Below are positions 13,201 to 26,043 of a DNA stretch of 64,000 bases, in pieces. Every line of letters starts with the position of its first letter. Position 1 is the stretch's first letter. The notes under the pieces are model-generated. The model saw only the letters and a list, made by a program, of their open reading frames with translations, was not told the DNA's origin and did not search any database. The stretch covers positions 12,507,001 to 12,571,000 of the forward strand of contig CM061098.1 of the NCBI GenBank assembly GCA_030770545.1, written 5' to 3'. Position numbers and translations under genes: made by a program. This DNA is from Macropodus opercularis (taxonomy: Eukaryota > Chordata > Actinopteri > Anabantiformes > Osphronemidae).

Positions 13201-16013
13201 GCTGGTGCCTAGAAGCCACAGAGCAAAAAGGGGGCTATGAATCCTCAAGAAGCCATTGGAATTTTATAGGCTTTTCTGGGATGCGACAATTATTCCATTG
13301 TAATGAATGCATGCACAGCTGCGGTGTGGTGTGTGACCATCTTCCAGATTATGAACACATCTGATGCCGGTGGCGAGTATTTCAATCTCTTTTAAAATTG
13401 TTTTATGCACTGCACTGTCTGTATGGCTCCGCTCCAGTCGCGACCTCACTTCTCTAATGTCTGAATAAAAAATGAAAAGGTTGCTTGACAGCCACACGTG
13501 GCCCGAAGTGACACTGATAAAATCTCCCGTCTGATGAAAGGTTTTACAGACACAGTCATAAAGAATATGTGTATTCCTCAGAGATGAGACAGAAAGTGGA
13601 GAGCTGTGCAGCGACTACGGCCACATCAAATGCACGTTCAGTCCCCAGAGGCTCTAGGGTTCATCCTCTTCCATCTAAGCCCAATGAGTGAGCTGCGAGG
13701 ATCCAACCTTAGAAATCATATCACTTTAAATTGAGCAATGATCTAATTTTGGCCGCGGGGAGTGCTGAAGGACAAGAAAGGAGGGGAAAACACTGATCCT
13801 ACAAAATGCAATTTTATGACTCCTCCTGTCACATCTAGTTGCTTTGTCAATTTAGTGCTAACACTCCTGCCTTGGGGCCTCGGCACAGAGATGTGTTGAA
13901 TAGATGTACCAGCACTGGTTGCCTCGGCCGCTGGAGCATGCAAGAGTCCTCTTCACGTCTTTCATAATATACAGTGGGTTCAAAAGGCCACGCATGGGAA
14001 AGAGATGATTCAGTGTTTCTCTGAGCCGAACAGGCGTTTAATTAAAAACTGTGTAAAGTTGTGATTCTACCGCCCGATAGGTCATCAGCCACGGTAAAGA
14101 GGACCGTAGTCAAACTGTGGTCTTGACCACAAACCGTGTGTGAAAACACTGTTTATCAGCTGTTGCTGAATGAGTGGCATCACCAGTATTGGGCCTAGTT
14201 TAAATATGACAAGGTGTTGAAACTACCATATCAATATTAGCAACTATTGTGAAGGTTATATTGATATAATAACCATGACAACCAGCGTGTGGATCTCCAG
14301 GCAGTATTTAATGAAGCCAGGGCTCTGGAGTGTGAACATGTTGTTTGTATATGCCCAGTTGCACAGGTGGAAGTCACAGCGATGCCTGTACTAAATTTGG
14401 AGCATTTTATTTTTACTTGAAGAGACCAGTCAGTGAAGTCAGCAGGTCGGAAAATGTGGTTTTTGTGTTTATTTTGCATGTGAATTCTCATCTTTGTCCT
14501 TCCCTGCTCCCCGTGTCTGTGTTTAACCGAGGGCAGAGCTGAACGTACAGGGGAGCAGGCCCCAAAAGATGTGGAGACTACGTCCTCAGGTGAGACGCGT
14601 CATCAGGTTGGAAACAGTTTCCCTCTGTTACAATGCAGGCAATGAACAATTTGACTAATAAAAACACAATAAAGCTTTATGCAGTGGACATCTTACCTAT
14701 CTACTGTAGGTGCTGAGATAAAAGTTGATGCAACCTTATGAAAACATTCTTTATTACATGAAGAAGAAGAAGCGCAACTATGAGCAAACCTGAGTAGAGT
14801 TGGTCAAAGGCAAAAGCTCTTTTGAAAACTTTCTGAAATGGTTTGACTATTGAAATCTGAATGAAAGTGATGCCTGTTGGTGGCTTGTGCACATCACAAT
14901 AGGGACGTGCAACCGGCCTTCTCCACTATTTACCCGAACCATCAGCATCACAGCATACAGAAAGTCAGAAAAGGCAGCAAACTGCACAAATAACAGTCAA
15001 GCTCACAAAGTCCCTCGTGGTGAAGTTAGTTCAAAGCTCCTGTTCTGCTCCTGTCTGCATTTTCAGTCATTACCCGATATAAGAGCTGAAAAAGAAGCAG
15101 GGACACAGGGAGTAGAATTTTCATATTTTATAGTATAAGACATGATGCGCGTTAGAATGGTGGGAAACCAGTCTTAAAAGCTGATGAAAGAGGCTGACTG
15201 CAAGCGCTGGCTCAGCTTTATGCAGAATTCATAAATACAGAAAAGCGTCTGTACATCCTGCCACCACCACCGCTGACGTGCAGCGAAGCCACAGAGTGTA
15301 GAAGAGCCGTCCACGAGCCTAATGAGCATCGCTGCCAGACCATGTTGGTTGCGCAGTATCAGGCTGTTGCTTCAGAAACGCCGTCGTTTAGAGCCATAAC
15401 ACATCATTAGACTTGTGTAGGATTCGATCCTGAACTGAATGCGTCCGTTAGATACATGAACCCTGTGGAGTTATTTCACAAAATGTACATTGTCTGGATC
15501 CCATCATAACGCACGGTGTCAATAAGGGTTTAGAAATGTTTCTCTCTGCGTGATTAGCATTATAGGTACAAAGTTAAGTGATTACTGTTGTTATTAATTT
15601 ATGCAAAACCCCATATTGTCCAGCCCCAACCCAGCCTGTATTTCTGTATTGAAGCAATAATGCAGTTTGTGACATTTGGACCCGTCTTTTGACAAGATGA
15701 GGACATCAGTGCTGGGTAATGTCAACTAAATGTTGATGATCAGTGTTGAAATGAAGCATTCGCAGTGGAAAGTGCTGCTTGGTTGGAACGGGGGGTGTAA
15801 ACGACCAATACGAATGTGTTTAAATGAATGTGGAAAAAGGGAAACGACCTCAACTGTAATGAACACTAGAGGATGGGACCTGGATCAATAGCTGCTTTAA
15901 TAAAGCTTCAAAACCGTGGCTGTAATTTACACTGGAAGTAAAAGTAATAGTACATCAACATGTTTTGTCCTCTGTGATAAAAATAAATCAACGCGTCCTC
16001 TCAGCTGCCCTTG
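10291..16013. other. Non-coding stretch, no gene seen
   Basis: No open frame looks like a protein. The interval is mostly unique AT-rich DNA, with a T-tract at 11693-11703 and no long microsatellite. A compact AT-rich patch at 12660-12800 carries POU- and homeodomain-like words and is listed separately. Confidence 0.55.
12660..12800. promoter_or_regulatory. Candidate regulatory (conserved non-coding-like) segment
   Basis: The segment contains an octamer motif ATTTGCAT at 12738-12745, a perfect dyad GATCAT-TTAC-ATGATC at 12754-12769, AGCTATTAGCT-type words and an ATTCAATTC run, with no repeats and no open frame. Octamers are POU-factor sites in vertebrates. Enhancer function is inference only; no conservation data are available here. 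Confidence 0.2.
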
Positions 16014-16030
16014 TGCTGCTGCTGCTGCTG
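16014..16030. repeat. Short (GCT)n run
   Basis: Between five and six perfect GCT units in a GC-richer patch. In one frame it reads as poly-Ala inside a 91-codon open frame (15916-16191). That frame has no recognisable domain, so no gene is called. Confidence 0.85.
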
Positions 16031-17202
16031 CCGTACGGGACGCGAACGGGGCTCGTTTCTCCTCGTGGCCACGGACGATTACTGTGAAAACTTGTGGCGG
16101 TGTGATCTCCAGTAATGCTCACATCCGCCTGATCTTCCGGGCCCCGTGTCTCAAAGTGCCTCCTCTGGATTCAGCAGCAGCCACTGAATAGGCTCCTTTA
16201 ATATCAGCTGTGACATTTTTACCTTTTGTGATGAATTTTGCAGATTAGCGTTAGTTGGTATCGGCGCCTGTGTGTCGGCGGGGCTCAAGAAGCGTAAAGG
16301 AAGAGTTTAATGCACAGGAGACGTAATCTGCTTAGAGACGGCAGGAGAGAAGCGTCAGCCTTCGTCTTCTGTGCTCTGTGGAGGTGTCTGTGGCCTTGAC
16401 AACAACATTACATGCTCACCAGGAGAGGTCCCCGCCACCTACTCCCACGAACACACACACACACACGCGCGCACACCTAGCGGCAGACATGCAGCACCCC
16501 GCCATGCAAAGGCTTATCCTCACAAGTGTTATCTTTACTGAAGGCCTTGGAGAATCTAATCACGAGAGCTCTATGCGGAAACCTGAGTGCGGTTTATTCT
16601 GCTGAGCTGTCCTCTCAGATAGCACTCCACCACGCTGCTCTCCACACGGTCCACGCGCCGCACAGGCCCGCATTAAGCCCTCGCCTCAAACAGACGACGC
16701 GCGTCAAGCGGAGAACACAACACGCCGCCGCAGACACACACGGATAATCGCTTTGTCAAACTTTGTGTAATAGAATCCTCGCTCTCGTGGCTCTGGCTGT
16801 AAATGGGTCCGCATGCTGATTGCTGCCTCGCAGAGCAGAGACTCTCCAGTGGATGAGCGTTCGCACGGCGGCAGGAGGCGCCTAATATTCCCAAAGGACG
16901 GGCAGAGCCCATCCATGCCTGCAGACTGGAGCCCTCGGGGACACGGAGAGGGCTGGGAGGATGGAAAGCCTCTCGGGGGAAGGGATGTACCGGGGTCGCA
17001 TCCACCGCAGACATTGTCGCTGCTCACCATGTTTATACTCGAGTATCATATTCTTCCTCTTTCTGCCTCTGTCCTCTGTAGAACGAGGCATGATGTCTGC
17101 ATGCTAAATTGGTTGCTCCTTGGTGATGGTGACATTTGAGCTGCTAATTATTATGTTCTCTCATGCACTGTTCTTCCGCTGGCTCTAAATGTCTCTTTGA
17201 AC
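16031..17202. other. GC- and CpG-richer non-coding patch
   Basis: Compared with its surroundings this kilobase has more CpG (GACGACGCGCGTC-like words near 16690, CACGCGCCGC near 16655) and overlapping open frames of 60-113 codons on both strands. Overlap on both strands with no domain is the usual signature of a GC-rich non-coding patch. An imperfect AC tract sits at 16450-16476. A promoter CpG island is possible, but no transcript can be tied to it. Confidence 0.4.
16450..16476. repeat. Imperfect (AC)n tract
   Basis: About eight clean AC units followed by GCGCGCACAC, a decayed purine-pyrimidine alternating tract. Confidence 0.85.
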
Positions 17203-17340
17203 TAGGGCTGTTTCAAATACCAGTGTTTTTTTGGACTCGCAGAGCTTTGGTTTCTAATACATAGCAAATATGCAGAGCTTCGGCCTAAATAAATTAAAAT
17301 CGGCAGCCACGTATTTTAGTGAATGCGTCACCTGTTGTTG
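17203..17340. mobile_element. Possible hAT-like or MITE relic
   Basis: The words TAGGGCTGTTTCAAATACC resemble the start of a fish non-autonomous DNA transposon family as I remember it. I cannot see a matching inverted terminus or a clear target-site duplication, and the right boundary is a guess. It may be ordinary unique DNA. Confidence 0.2.
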
Positions 17341-18091
17341 ACAATCAGAAACGAACAGCTGACTATTTGGGTCCAGGGTTAGTTTGAAGGAGCAGTGAGA
17401 AAGAAGTAGAAGCCTGTTATTAATCCGAATGCAGTCTAGTAATCCCGAACATGTTATTAGCTGCCCATTGTATCACCAGACATGTAATTTGCAAACTCGG
17501 ATCTTTAATTTTCACTTTATACTTTTTTTTTATTTGAGTGTTACCTTTTAATTTAGATATGACAGTTTTTTTTTCCAACACCGGAAATTAAGTTTTCTTT
17601 ATCGTTTAAACTGACAGTGCTCAACCCCACAGCTGAATAAAACTTGTAAGAGAAATTCAGATATTGCCAGCGGAGGAACTCCGTGTTCACTCTCACTTCG
17701 AGACTCTTATCTCGCTGCCTGGCGAGGAAAGAAAACACGAGGACAGGAGTGTACGCATAAATGACCCCAGTCCTCCAGAGAGGTCTCTCCCTTCAGAAAC
17801 TTCTGCGGTCATGTCAGACGAGGAGGAAATAGGTGCACGCTACCCGTCTGGAGAAATCACAGCTGTAATCTCTTTTTCATTTAGGGGCGACTGCATCTGA
17901 ACATAGCTCTATTGATGAGGGCTCAATCAGATCGAGAAGACTTCCGCCTCCCTGTCAGGCGATAACGCTGCCTACCTCTAAAGTAGCATCCTCAATCACA
18001 GACCTCCGCCTGTTCAATTGTTCATTTCTTCCAGAGGTGTTTCTGTTTGCACCTGTTTGACCCAGAGCTGCTGTCTGAGTGCAGGAAATCA

Positions 18092-18103
18092 CCCCCCCCC
18101 CCC
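18092..18103. repeat. Poly-C tract (12)
   Basis: Twelve consecutive C, slippage-prone; flanks are unique. Confidence 0.9.
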
Positions 18104-19551
18104 AACAAGGCAGTCCCCACTGGGAACCATCCACTCCTTTCAACTCAAAGATGATTTTTCATGTTGAGATCTTCAAAGCGCGCTGCTTTGAAAGTCAAAT
18201 GTTGCAGCCGTGCTTGAGTGGGCTCCCTGGTTCAACATACATGACCAATGTTTATTTTGCATCTGGTGGCATCTCATTTAGGTGAATAGCGAAGGTGTGT
18301 GTGTGCGTGTACTCCATCTTTTTTTTTCCCCAGAGCCTTTGCTTTGTGTCCAGTATTCCAACATGCACACAGTAATAGCAGGAATTCAATCAGATCTTCA
18401 GAGACATTAGGCTCTTGTCATAAACTGGCTAATTTGGGATGTGGACGCAGATGTACACAGCGAACAACAAGACTGAGGGATGTCCAGACTGACTGGCTCC
18501 CTAAATGCTTCCATAGACCTCCCATCATGTAAATGACGCTCTGTTTAAATCATGCTGGAAAGAGTATAAGAGACGATTGAAGCCAGCCCTTTGATGGAGG
18601 CCTGCTGCCTGCTCGATCTGTCCCAGAAGTGCTTCGCCTCCTTGATGTATGTCAGGACTGTAGGTGTAAGCTTCTTGAACACAGATTGGAAATGTGGGAG
18701 GAATTTTTCCTTCAAAGTTTCTTTACCCAGGCTTGTCTGACTGGGCAGCGAATTCAAAGCTTGCTTGGCGCCTGTTTAGACACGTTTTTACTACTCTTGA
18801 CCTGCTGGAGGTTGCTCTCCAGACCACAGCACCGGAAGAACCATGGATCTGATTAGTGACTGTTAGTCAGCTTGTAGTTTGTCTCTTTAATGTTTCATTT
18901 GGATGGTTGTATGGTATGTTGTAGCATTTAACCAGAGCAGGACGTATCTACTGCCCTCATACCAGCACGTCTCTCTGTAGCTGACCTACATTTCAAATCA
19001 GCCGTGGTCCAATTTTAATTTTACAGTTTGCATAATATCAGCTCGGGCCCTTCCCATAAATTATAAAATGACACTTAGTCACATTATGTAATAGACTATG
19101 AAATACTTGTAAGAACGCAAAAAAAACATGAATGAACTTGCCTCTATACGCTTGATGCTAAGTGATCTGTCACAGTTTACAGACGCAGATTCTGTTCGTC
19201 TTGCACCTGTTAAATCCTACAGGTCCAGGCTTACTCCCTAATAACTGAAATGGGACATCAGCGAGTTTAATTACGTGTTATTGTATCCCTTGATACACAA
19301 TAGAAGCACGGTTAGTTGGCTCTAGAGCTCACTTGGGCCCTTTAAACTGTAATGTGACTTTAAATTACACATCTAATGACACACGTTTCACACTGCAAAG
19401 TGATTTAAATGGTTCACAAGTTGGACAGAGTTGTGAATAAATATGAAATGAAGTAACAAATTTGTTTTCTCCATCGAGATAAGTATTTTCATAGTTGGCA
19501 GTTGGAAAATAAAGCCTGGTCACAATTTGAAAAATAATCAACTAAGTAGCG

Positions 19552-19605
19552 ACCCACCAGGGACCAGCCTCCTGGCCCACCCGTGTTTCTGAGGTCTGCT
19601 TTTAT
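19552..19605. mobile_element. Possible fragment of a dispersed fish repeat
   Basis: GCGACCCACCAGGGACCAG followed by CTGGCCCACCCGTGTTTCTGA resembles the 'gcgacccaccag...tttgagaacc' ends of some dispersed vertebrate DNA transposons. The match is about 50 bases and imperfect, so this is a weak family guess from memory. Confidence 0.2.
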
Positions 19606-21566
19606 TACATTTTTCATATGCATAAACATGCCTAACTTTAATTTATTCAAAGGCTTGTAATGGGAATCTGAATGTGATGTGTTTGGTCATCTCATGCATA
19701 AATGATCATATTTAGGAGCACAATGTCATGTAAGTGGAACCTGTTGGTGTGTAGCAGAACATTTTTGTCCTTTTGGTTGGAATAACCGCATATTTGAGTT
19801 CAGCCACAGCGTACGCGGTGCTTCGCTCTCCGCTGTACTTCGCACCACCGTCTGCATGACGTGTACTTTTTACCAAAGACAGTCTGGCAGGTCACAGTGC
19901 AAAACGCCGCCGATGGAGAGGTTGTACAGTCAGTAAGTTGTTTGATGAATGGCTGGCGAAGCGCGTTTAGCTGTTCGGGTGCTTGTCGCCTCGCTGTCGT
20001 GACTATGAAAAACACAGACGTTGCTAATCTCATTTGCTCCTGTCTTACTGGGAGAAGTTGGACGTCTACTGTGAGAAAAAGCCTCTTTCTAAAGGCCACG
20101 TTTTAACGCTGCCACTGACCGAGAACATTTTTTTGTGTTAATTGTACAATTCTAGGCTCCAATTGCATTTTTATTCACAGTTCGATAAATGTCACATCTT
20201 GTATTTCACTTTCATAAACTTATTTATAACTTCCTTATAGTACCTGAGTTAACACTTGTCACATTGTTCAAGGAACAACCAGAACAAGATGTGTTCGTTT
20301 TTTTCTCCACATACTTTATGTTCGAATGTGGTAAAGTAATTTTCCTTCTAAAGCACACATACTAATGCCGCACAAGAAGAAATGATGTCACTGGGTGACA
20401 ATGCTTTATTAGATGACTAATATTACTATTAAAAGTGCTACTATAATAATGATTATTACTACTGTCCAAGCAGCCTTTTAATGCTTGGTCAAGATGCAGA
20501 TAATTTATTTTAATGAATTCTAATCAAGATAAATGAATCCTACTTTTATGTCACAGGGTTTGTATGTGTAATACTTGAGTACATTTCCAGCTGGAGTGAT
20601 GCTATTCTGTGAGGTGTGCAGTGGCAGCTGGGTGGTGACGCTCGCTTCCCCAGGCTATGGAGGAGAACCGCAGACTTGAGGAGGCCAAGCCAGATGCTCG
20701 CGCTCTTCATCGTGACTACAACACGGCACAAGTCCTCGACCTTCGATCGCGTGAAAGGCTGAGTCACTACAATAAGAGCTGGACTGAGCTGCGTCATCGT
20801 GCAGCCTCCTGCTCCTGATGTTGTTTGATGGGCTGGTCGGGGACTCGGCTCCACCACCACCGATGCGATGCCGTCTTGTTTAAAAGGTCAGCGTCCTCCT
20901 AACTCCTTCCTTCTGCACTGTACCTGACTAGTTAAGCGAGAAGGCAGAAATGCAACCATTATAATTTTGCCTGCTCTAACTCTTCGTTTTATGACTTATT
21001 AACCTTTAAGTACTTTACTGCGGTCATTAGAGTTGTTAATACTGTGTCTCTATGTGTGTTTTATTGCCTCAAATGGCCCTGACCGTGAAGTTAATGATAC
21101 AGGTTCATGTGGTGACTGCTCCACCACCAACGCTGACTCAGAACATGGCCTTGTACATATTTACTGTATCATAAAGCAAACAGCTGATACAGTTGGTCAG
21201 GAACAAATAGAACAATCGAAATCTCAAAAATAGAAATATTAACATTAACAGCTTATTAACAGCCGCAATTCGAAAAGAAATAGCTGCAAAGAAAGATTCA
21301 AAAAGAGGAAATTTGAGACATTATGTTATATTTTAGTAAATTTGATAACATTTAACAAATGGGCTGACTGTACAACAATGGTGTAATTATTCAGGGAACA
21401 AAAATCATTTCAGAAATCATGAATCTAAGAATTAGCTTTAAATGTTTTGTTAAAAATGAAGGTAGCTGTGGCTCTAAATACCTGAGGTTTCCATGAACGT
21501 CAACCTCGCTGTACATGTATAATTTCATTCTGTGAGGCGACGTCAGGAGATGTAATCAGTCTTGAA

Positions 21567-21750
21567 ATTAGCAGGATGAAGTCATCCACTTGTGTACTTG
21601 ACCTTATTCCATCCAAGCTGCTTAAAGCCAACATCCAGCCTCTTCCAGGAAACCTCAGTGATGCGACGCTGATAAAACCTTTCTTGAAGGCTGGGCCTCA
21701 CGTTCCCTTTTCTAGCAATCTTCACAAATATCAGCCATTTTGCTAACACA
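21567..21750 (+). mobile_element. LINE (L2-like) reverse-transcriptase relic
   Basis: On the plus strand one frame is open for about 60 codons. It reads ISRMKSSTCVLDLIPSKLLK, then after a deletion ATLIKPFLKAG, then SNLHKYQPF before a stop. These match, in order, conserved blocks of the reverse transcriptase of L2/CR1-clade LINEs (TCxLDPIPTxLLK, AxIKPLLKKxGLD, LxNYRPIS). The usual spacing between the first two blocks is longer, so an internal stretch has been lost; nothing recognisable continues downstream. It is a short dead fragment that encodes no functional protein. The clade is assigned from the LDPIP signature and is less certain than its LINE nature. Confidence 0.75.
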
Positions 21751-21834
21751 CCAGATCTCATGAAATAATAAAAATTGACTTTGACTGAATGTTCACTTTG
21801 TTTGTTCAACTGCACAGGTTAATTTTGAAGACCT

Positions 21835-21857
21835 GAGAGAGAGAGAGAGAGAGAGAG
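21835..21857. repeat. (GA)n microsatellite
   Basis: About eleven perfect GA units, roughly 85 bases downstream of the LINE relic. Confidence 0.95.
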
Positions 21858-21950
21858 GAGACTCTTATGAGGAGTCTGTCACGTCGATGCGTCTCCACCA
21901 CACACCACTTTAGGTACAGTCCACCCATTTGCCTGCTTATTACACACTGT

Positions 21951-21970
21951 AAGTATATATACATATACTT
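21951..21970. other. AT-rich near-palindrome
   Basis: AAGTATAT and ATATACTT form perfect 8-base arms around a 4-base centre. AT-rich palindromes are common by chance; no function is assigned. Confidence 0.5.
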
Positions 21971-24491
21971 TTATTATATGTAGACACGGTCAAGTCAACC
22001 TGTCAAAGTTTAAACCAAGCATCAGTATGTAGTGTCGAATGCTATGTGCATCTCCACGGTGCAGCTTGTTACTCGAGGTAAACATGGGGCGTAAGAAGAA
22101 TCTACATTATTCATTAGACTGCACTGAGATTGGCTGGGGGTGAGTGTTGGGGCTAAATAGAGTAGGAGCTCATGACTAATGCAGATTTTATGTAAATAGC
22201 TTCAGAAACAACCTGCTGCAGGACAGGGGGAATCTGGGCAGTTGGGCGCGATGGATTTAGTGGAACTTGGTGAAGATGTGGCCCCAGATAGTTTATACTG
22301 GGTTGATACTGAAAGCTTGTCCTGCCCTTTTCAACATCCAGCTGTAATGCGCGGATACACAGATGTAGGCCAAATGGGAACCCTTCTGTTTAAAAAAGAA
22401 ATAAATAACTATGAACTGACAAAAGCTATGATACAAAACTGTGGTTCAACAGATGCATTTAAAGAAAAACAAGCTGTTTATTTAAGCTGTTCATTATATT
22501 AAATAGCACATGAAAACAGACGGAGTAGATTATCTTTGTGAAAAACGATTTTTAATTAACATTTACGTGCCAATGCAAGTTCAATATTACATTTTCTTTT
22601 AGCCTTTTTTGATCCCCACAGTTTTGCTGGGAATAAACTCACTTGGCTCACTAGCCTAGTCGCCGACGTCGTAGGTCATTTGGCGCCGAGCGGACACGCT
22701 TCTCATGGTTGATTTATCAGATCGCAGCTCTGCGTTTCCGGTGTTTAGCTGAAAACGAAAAAGGGGGTGAGACTGAGAGAAGTCGTCATTCTGCAAACAC
22801 TCTAGTTGTAGTTTACCTGCAGCGAACACGTTTGAAATATCAGGCAAAAAATGGTAATAATATAGATGGAGCCAGGTGCAAATAATTGCTAGGTTGTATT
22901 GCATGCGTGGATAGAAGGTGAGTGTTGTTTGAGGACAAGGTCCATTATCTTGTATCAGTTTAGTTTGTCATGTAAGAAGCAAAGTGCTATGCTTTTCAAT
23001 ATGTCACCATTACTATAGCATCCAACTCCCCTGTGGGACTTCAGTCTTTGGGTCTTTGATTACAGGTTGGCATAAATACGGCCCTTCATGGTTCACAAGA
23101 ATGAAATATTTTTGGCTCAAGCAGAATTTAATCTTTTTATTGAAGTAAAGTCCCTACAAAAATATTTCTCTCCCACTGTCTCAGTTTTGCTCCCATGCCA
23201 GGAACTCTAATAGTCATCATAAATTCCAGGGAGACATAACCTATTCCCTAAAATCTGCAATTCGATAGATGTTGTGTGGAAATAGCTGAGAGACAAACTG
23301 ACCACGCTCTGGCTTCGACCTACGTTGTGCAAACCTGTCCAAATGGATCACATGTAGGTGTGGGAGGGGCGTCAGCGGTAATTAGTGCACGTGTGGCGGA
23401 TGTGAGCAGTCATCACGTTTGCCGTTTGGTCAGAATCAGAGTCAGAAGAAAATCAAATAGTAATTTAACCCCGTAGCCTGATCAATGTGCCCCGTCTGCT
23501 TCCCTAAAGCTACGTTTGGTTGTTCTACTCATAAATGATCATCAAACCCATTAAAACGTGTTTCTACTGGAGTCGATTCTTCAGCGGCTCGGTTAAAAGA
23601 CGCGTATTTAATGGCACAGTGCTTAATGTACACGTATTAGTAATGTAATAGTCAACCCACTGAAACTCCTTCGCGCTTTCGGACGCTATATAAAATACAA
23701 ACACTTGACAAATTCGTGCATCTGATGAATCTGAAGCAGACATGCAATTCGATGAATCTGGATTAAACAAAGAGAAATGCGTCTCTCAATTAAGGCCTTA
23801 TAAGGCTTGAATTATGACCGACTGCTACTTCGTGTGAACTTAACGCTGATCGTTCTGGGGAGACGATGATGTGCTTTAAAGACTTAAAAGCCAACTGAGG
23901 TCATTATGACGGCATAAATTTTCATACGCAATTGCAGAACAGTTGCAGCTGTTTTGTAGCGATTAGCTCGACACATCATTTGGTGTGTACAAAGTGCTAC
24001 CGCGCTAACAGCCGAGTCAGACGCAGAGGCCAGACCCTCCTAATGGGATTTTCAGAAAACGCCTTTTTTATTCTTTCTTTCTGTCTTTTTTTTCTGTCGC
24101 GTTGAGTGCAAGTGAAAAGTAAAGTATCCTCCCTTAAGTCTCCACGGAAAGTGATTTGCATTGTATTATTCAAATTGCAGTTAAGTGCATAATATGCTCT
24201 GATTACATGGTACAGTACTGAATGTGTTTTGAATTCATGCATTTCATTTCTCAGGCAGAATCACACAGAATGACCTCACGCAGGGAGGTCGGGAGGCCAC
24301 ACGCACGCTTCAGAAGGTGTTCTTTTCAGTTTCCACACACTTTGGGCCCCTTGGTAGCCCACACATGCAGCACTCGGAGTAGAAACATCCCAGCACGACC
24401 TTCCTGCTGAACAGAAGAGGCATTTCTCCCTTCTTCTTTCCCTTTTTTTTATTGACTTCACTTTGTACAGTACTGGGACATCTCCCATGCA

Positions 24492-24492
<1 letters not shown>

Positions 24493-24570
<78 letters not shown>
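24493..24570. repeat. (AC)39 microsatellite
   Basis: A perfect, uninterrupted run of 39 AC units, the longest in the window. Long pure CA runs are typical of fish genomes, mutate quickly and are likely polymorphic. The Cys-Val open frames on the minus strand and the Thr-His frame on the plus strand are artefacts of the repeat. Confidence 0.98.
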
Positions 24571-24572
<2 letters not shown>

Positions 24573-24817
24573 CACCAGAGCTGCTCCTGCTCCGCTGACA
24601 TGCTGCTCACGCTGTGCCGTCTGTAGATACGGCTTTAGAGTGACTATTGGATTATTGGTTACCTCCCAAGGCCCTTCTTGTCTAGTTAGTCAGACTGGCA
24701 TGGACAGCCAGCTCTAGAAAGTGTCCAGGCAGTTCCAAACTTCTTTCTTTGTACAATTACTGAGGCCGTGGTCCTCCAGGGAACGTCGACAGCTTTAGAA
24801 ATGCTTTCATACCCACC

Positions 24818-24833
24818 TTTTTTTTTTTTTTTT
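24818..24833. repeat. Poly-T tract (16)
   Basis: Sixteen consecutive T with no recognisable retroposon body on the minus strand. Confidence 0.9.
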
Positions 24834-25969
24834 GCTGTGCTTTGTGCCTCCCCACAGTTGGCACAGGTGGGTCCCTGTGCCCAGTTAATTTAATTTGCCA
24901 GCCAGACACCAGACCACAATTGTGAAACCTTTTAATGAGTTTACATACACATGGTTACGACGCATAAGGTTCTTAAAAACAGCTTCATCATTTCCTCCGT
25001 AATCAACTGTAGCGCATATGCGTGTGCGCCGTTGCTTTCCTCTCGGGTCGTTTGTAGCAGACACAAGGGAAAACTCGACGCTTGCGTGAGGCACCGTGGT
25101 CAAGTAGCATTAACAAATTAATTCCAAGCACCTGTTTAAGCGCAAACCTGATGGACATTGATGTTTATAGGGCACTGAGAAAGACACTTGACTTTTTTTT
25201 TCCCAAAGATCCACGTCTCAGTGAACCATGCTTCTAATTGCAGTGAAATGGTAATTTCCATTCATTTGGTATGCTAAGCAGGTTAAAATAAATGGTAAGT
25301 GTCTACTTTATGCATCCGTTGTCTGTGTGTGTGTGGGTGTGGTGGGGGCAGCGTCTCTGATGGGAACACAGCTGTGATTAAATGCGCAGTGAAAGATCAT
25401 ATGTCTGCGACGAGGCGTGTTTCGTCTGGATGCTGCACAAAAGCAATCTGTCATTTATTAGATAATGTTGATTTTGACTTTCCAGAACTTCCAGTCCATG
25501 TCTCAAACGACCGCAGCTCTCTTGCTGTGAATGAGAGATGAACGTCTTGCCTTTGCCTCCATCACCTGCAGTCCTTATATCACCTTGTAGGTTTTCTTCC
25601 ATGCCTTAAGCTTGTGAGCGTGTCGGTCTCAGAGTCTACAAATATTTTTCCTAACTAGCACGTTGTGACTCAGTACTTCCTCACATCAACAGCAACAAGG
25701 ACAGAAATGACTACATTTCTGCAAGTGTGTCCATCAGTTGTCTGACAAATTGCCCGGAGCGTCTCCGTCGCTTGGTGCACGGTACTAGTAGCGCGATGTT
25801 TATCATTCCAAGTCGAACCCGACCCCTCTTCTGCTCCGCTGCACTGTGTGTACGCGTCAAAGCGACTCACAGGTACAGCTGAAAACACACACAAAGGGAT
25901 TTAGGGCCTTTCCTAGGGACAATTAAGAATGTGGCTTGGAGATCGGGCTGCTGCCTATGTAATTAGTGG

Positions 25970-26043
25970 TTGACCCGTTCGAGCCCCTGAGCCACCGCTG
26001 CCTGTTAGCGGCTCACCCCTCACACGCGAGGGTGGGGGGGGGG
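25970..26043 (-). repeat. Possible tRNA-derived SINE remnant beside a G tract
   Basis: On the minus strand TGGCTCAGGGG resembles a pol III A box and GGCTCGAACGG a B box. They are directly abutting, where a real tRNA head keeps about 30-40 bases between them. A stem-like inverted repeat with a 3-base bulge spans 25989-26014, and a G10 tract occupies 26034-26043. If it is a SINE it has lost its centre; chance resemblance is at least as likely. Confidence 0.15.

Larger units (their letters stand above)
17341..21566. other. Non-coding stretch, no gene seen
   Basis: Mostly unique AT-rich sequence. It contains a C12 tract at 18092-18103, a possible repeat relic near 19552-19605 and a locally GC-richer segment at 20580-20870 in which both strands are open for 54-104 codons without recognisable similarity. 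No RNA gene is visible. Confidence 0.5.

Noticed and set aside
18545..18757. 70-codon minus frame with helical-looking composition
   Set aside because: No splice sites of quality at its ends and an overlapping plus-strand frame of similar length.
20657..20818. 54-codon Arg/Glu-rich frame beginning MEENRRLEEAK
   Set aside because: Upstream in-frame stop close by, opposite strand open for 104 codons, no similarity recognised; GC-driven chance is likelier.
24276..24717. Cys-Val and Thr-His open frames around 24.5 kb
   Set aside because: They are translations of the CA microsatellite.
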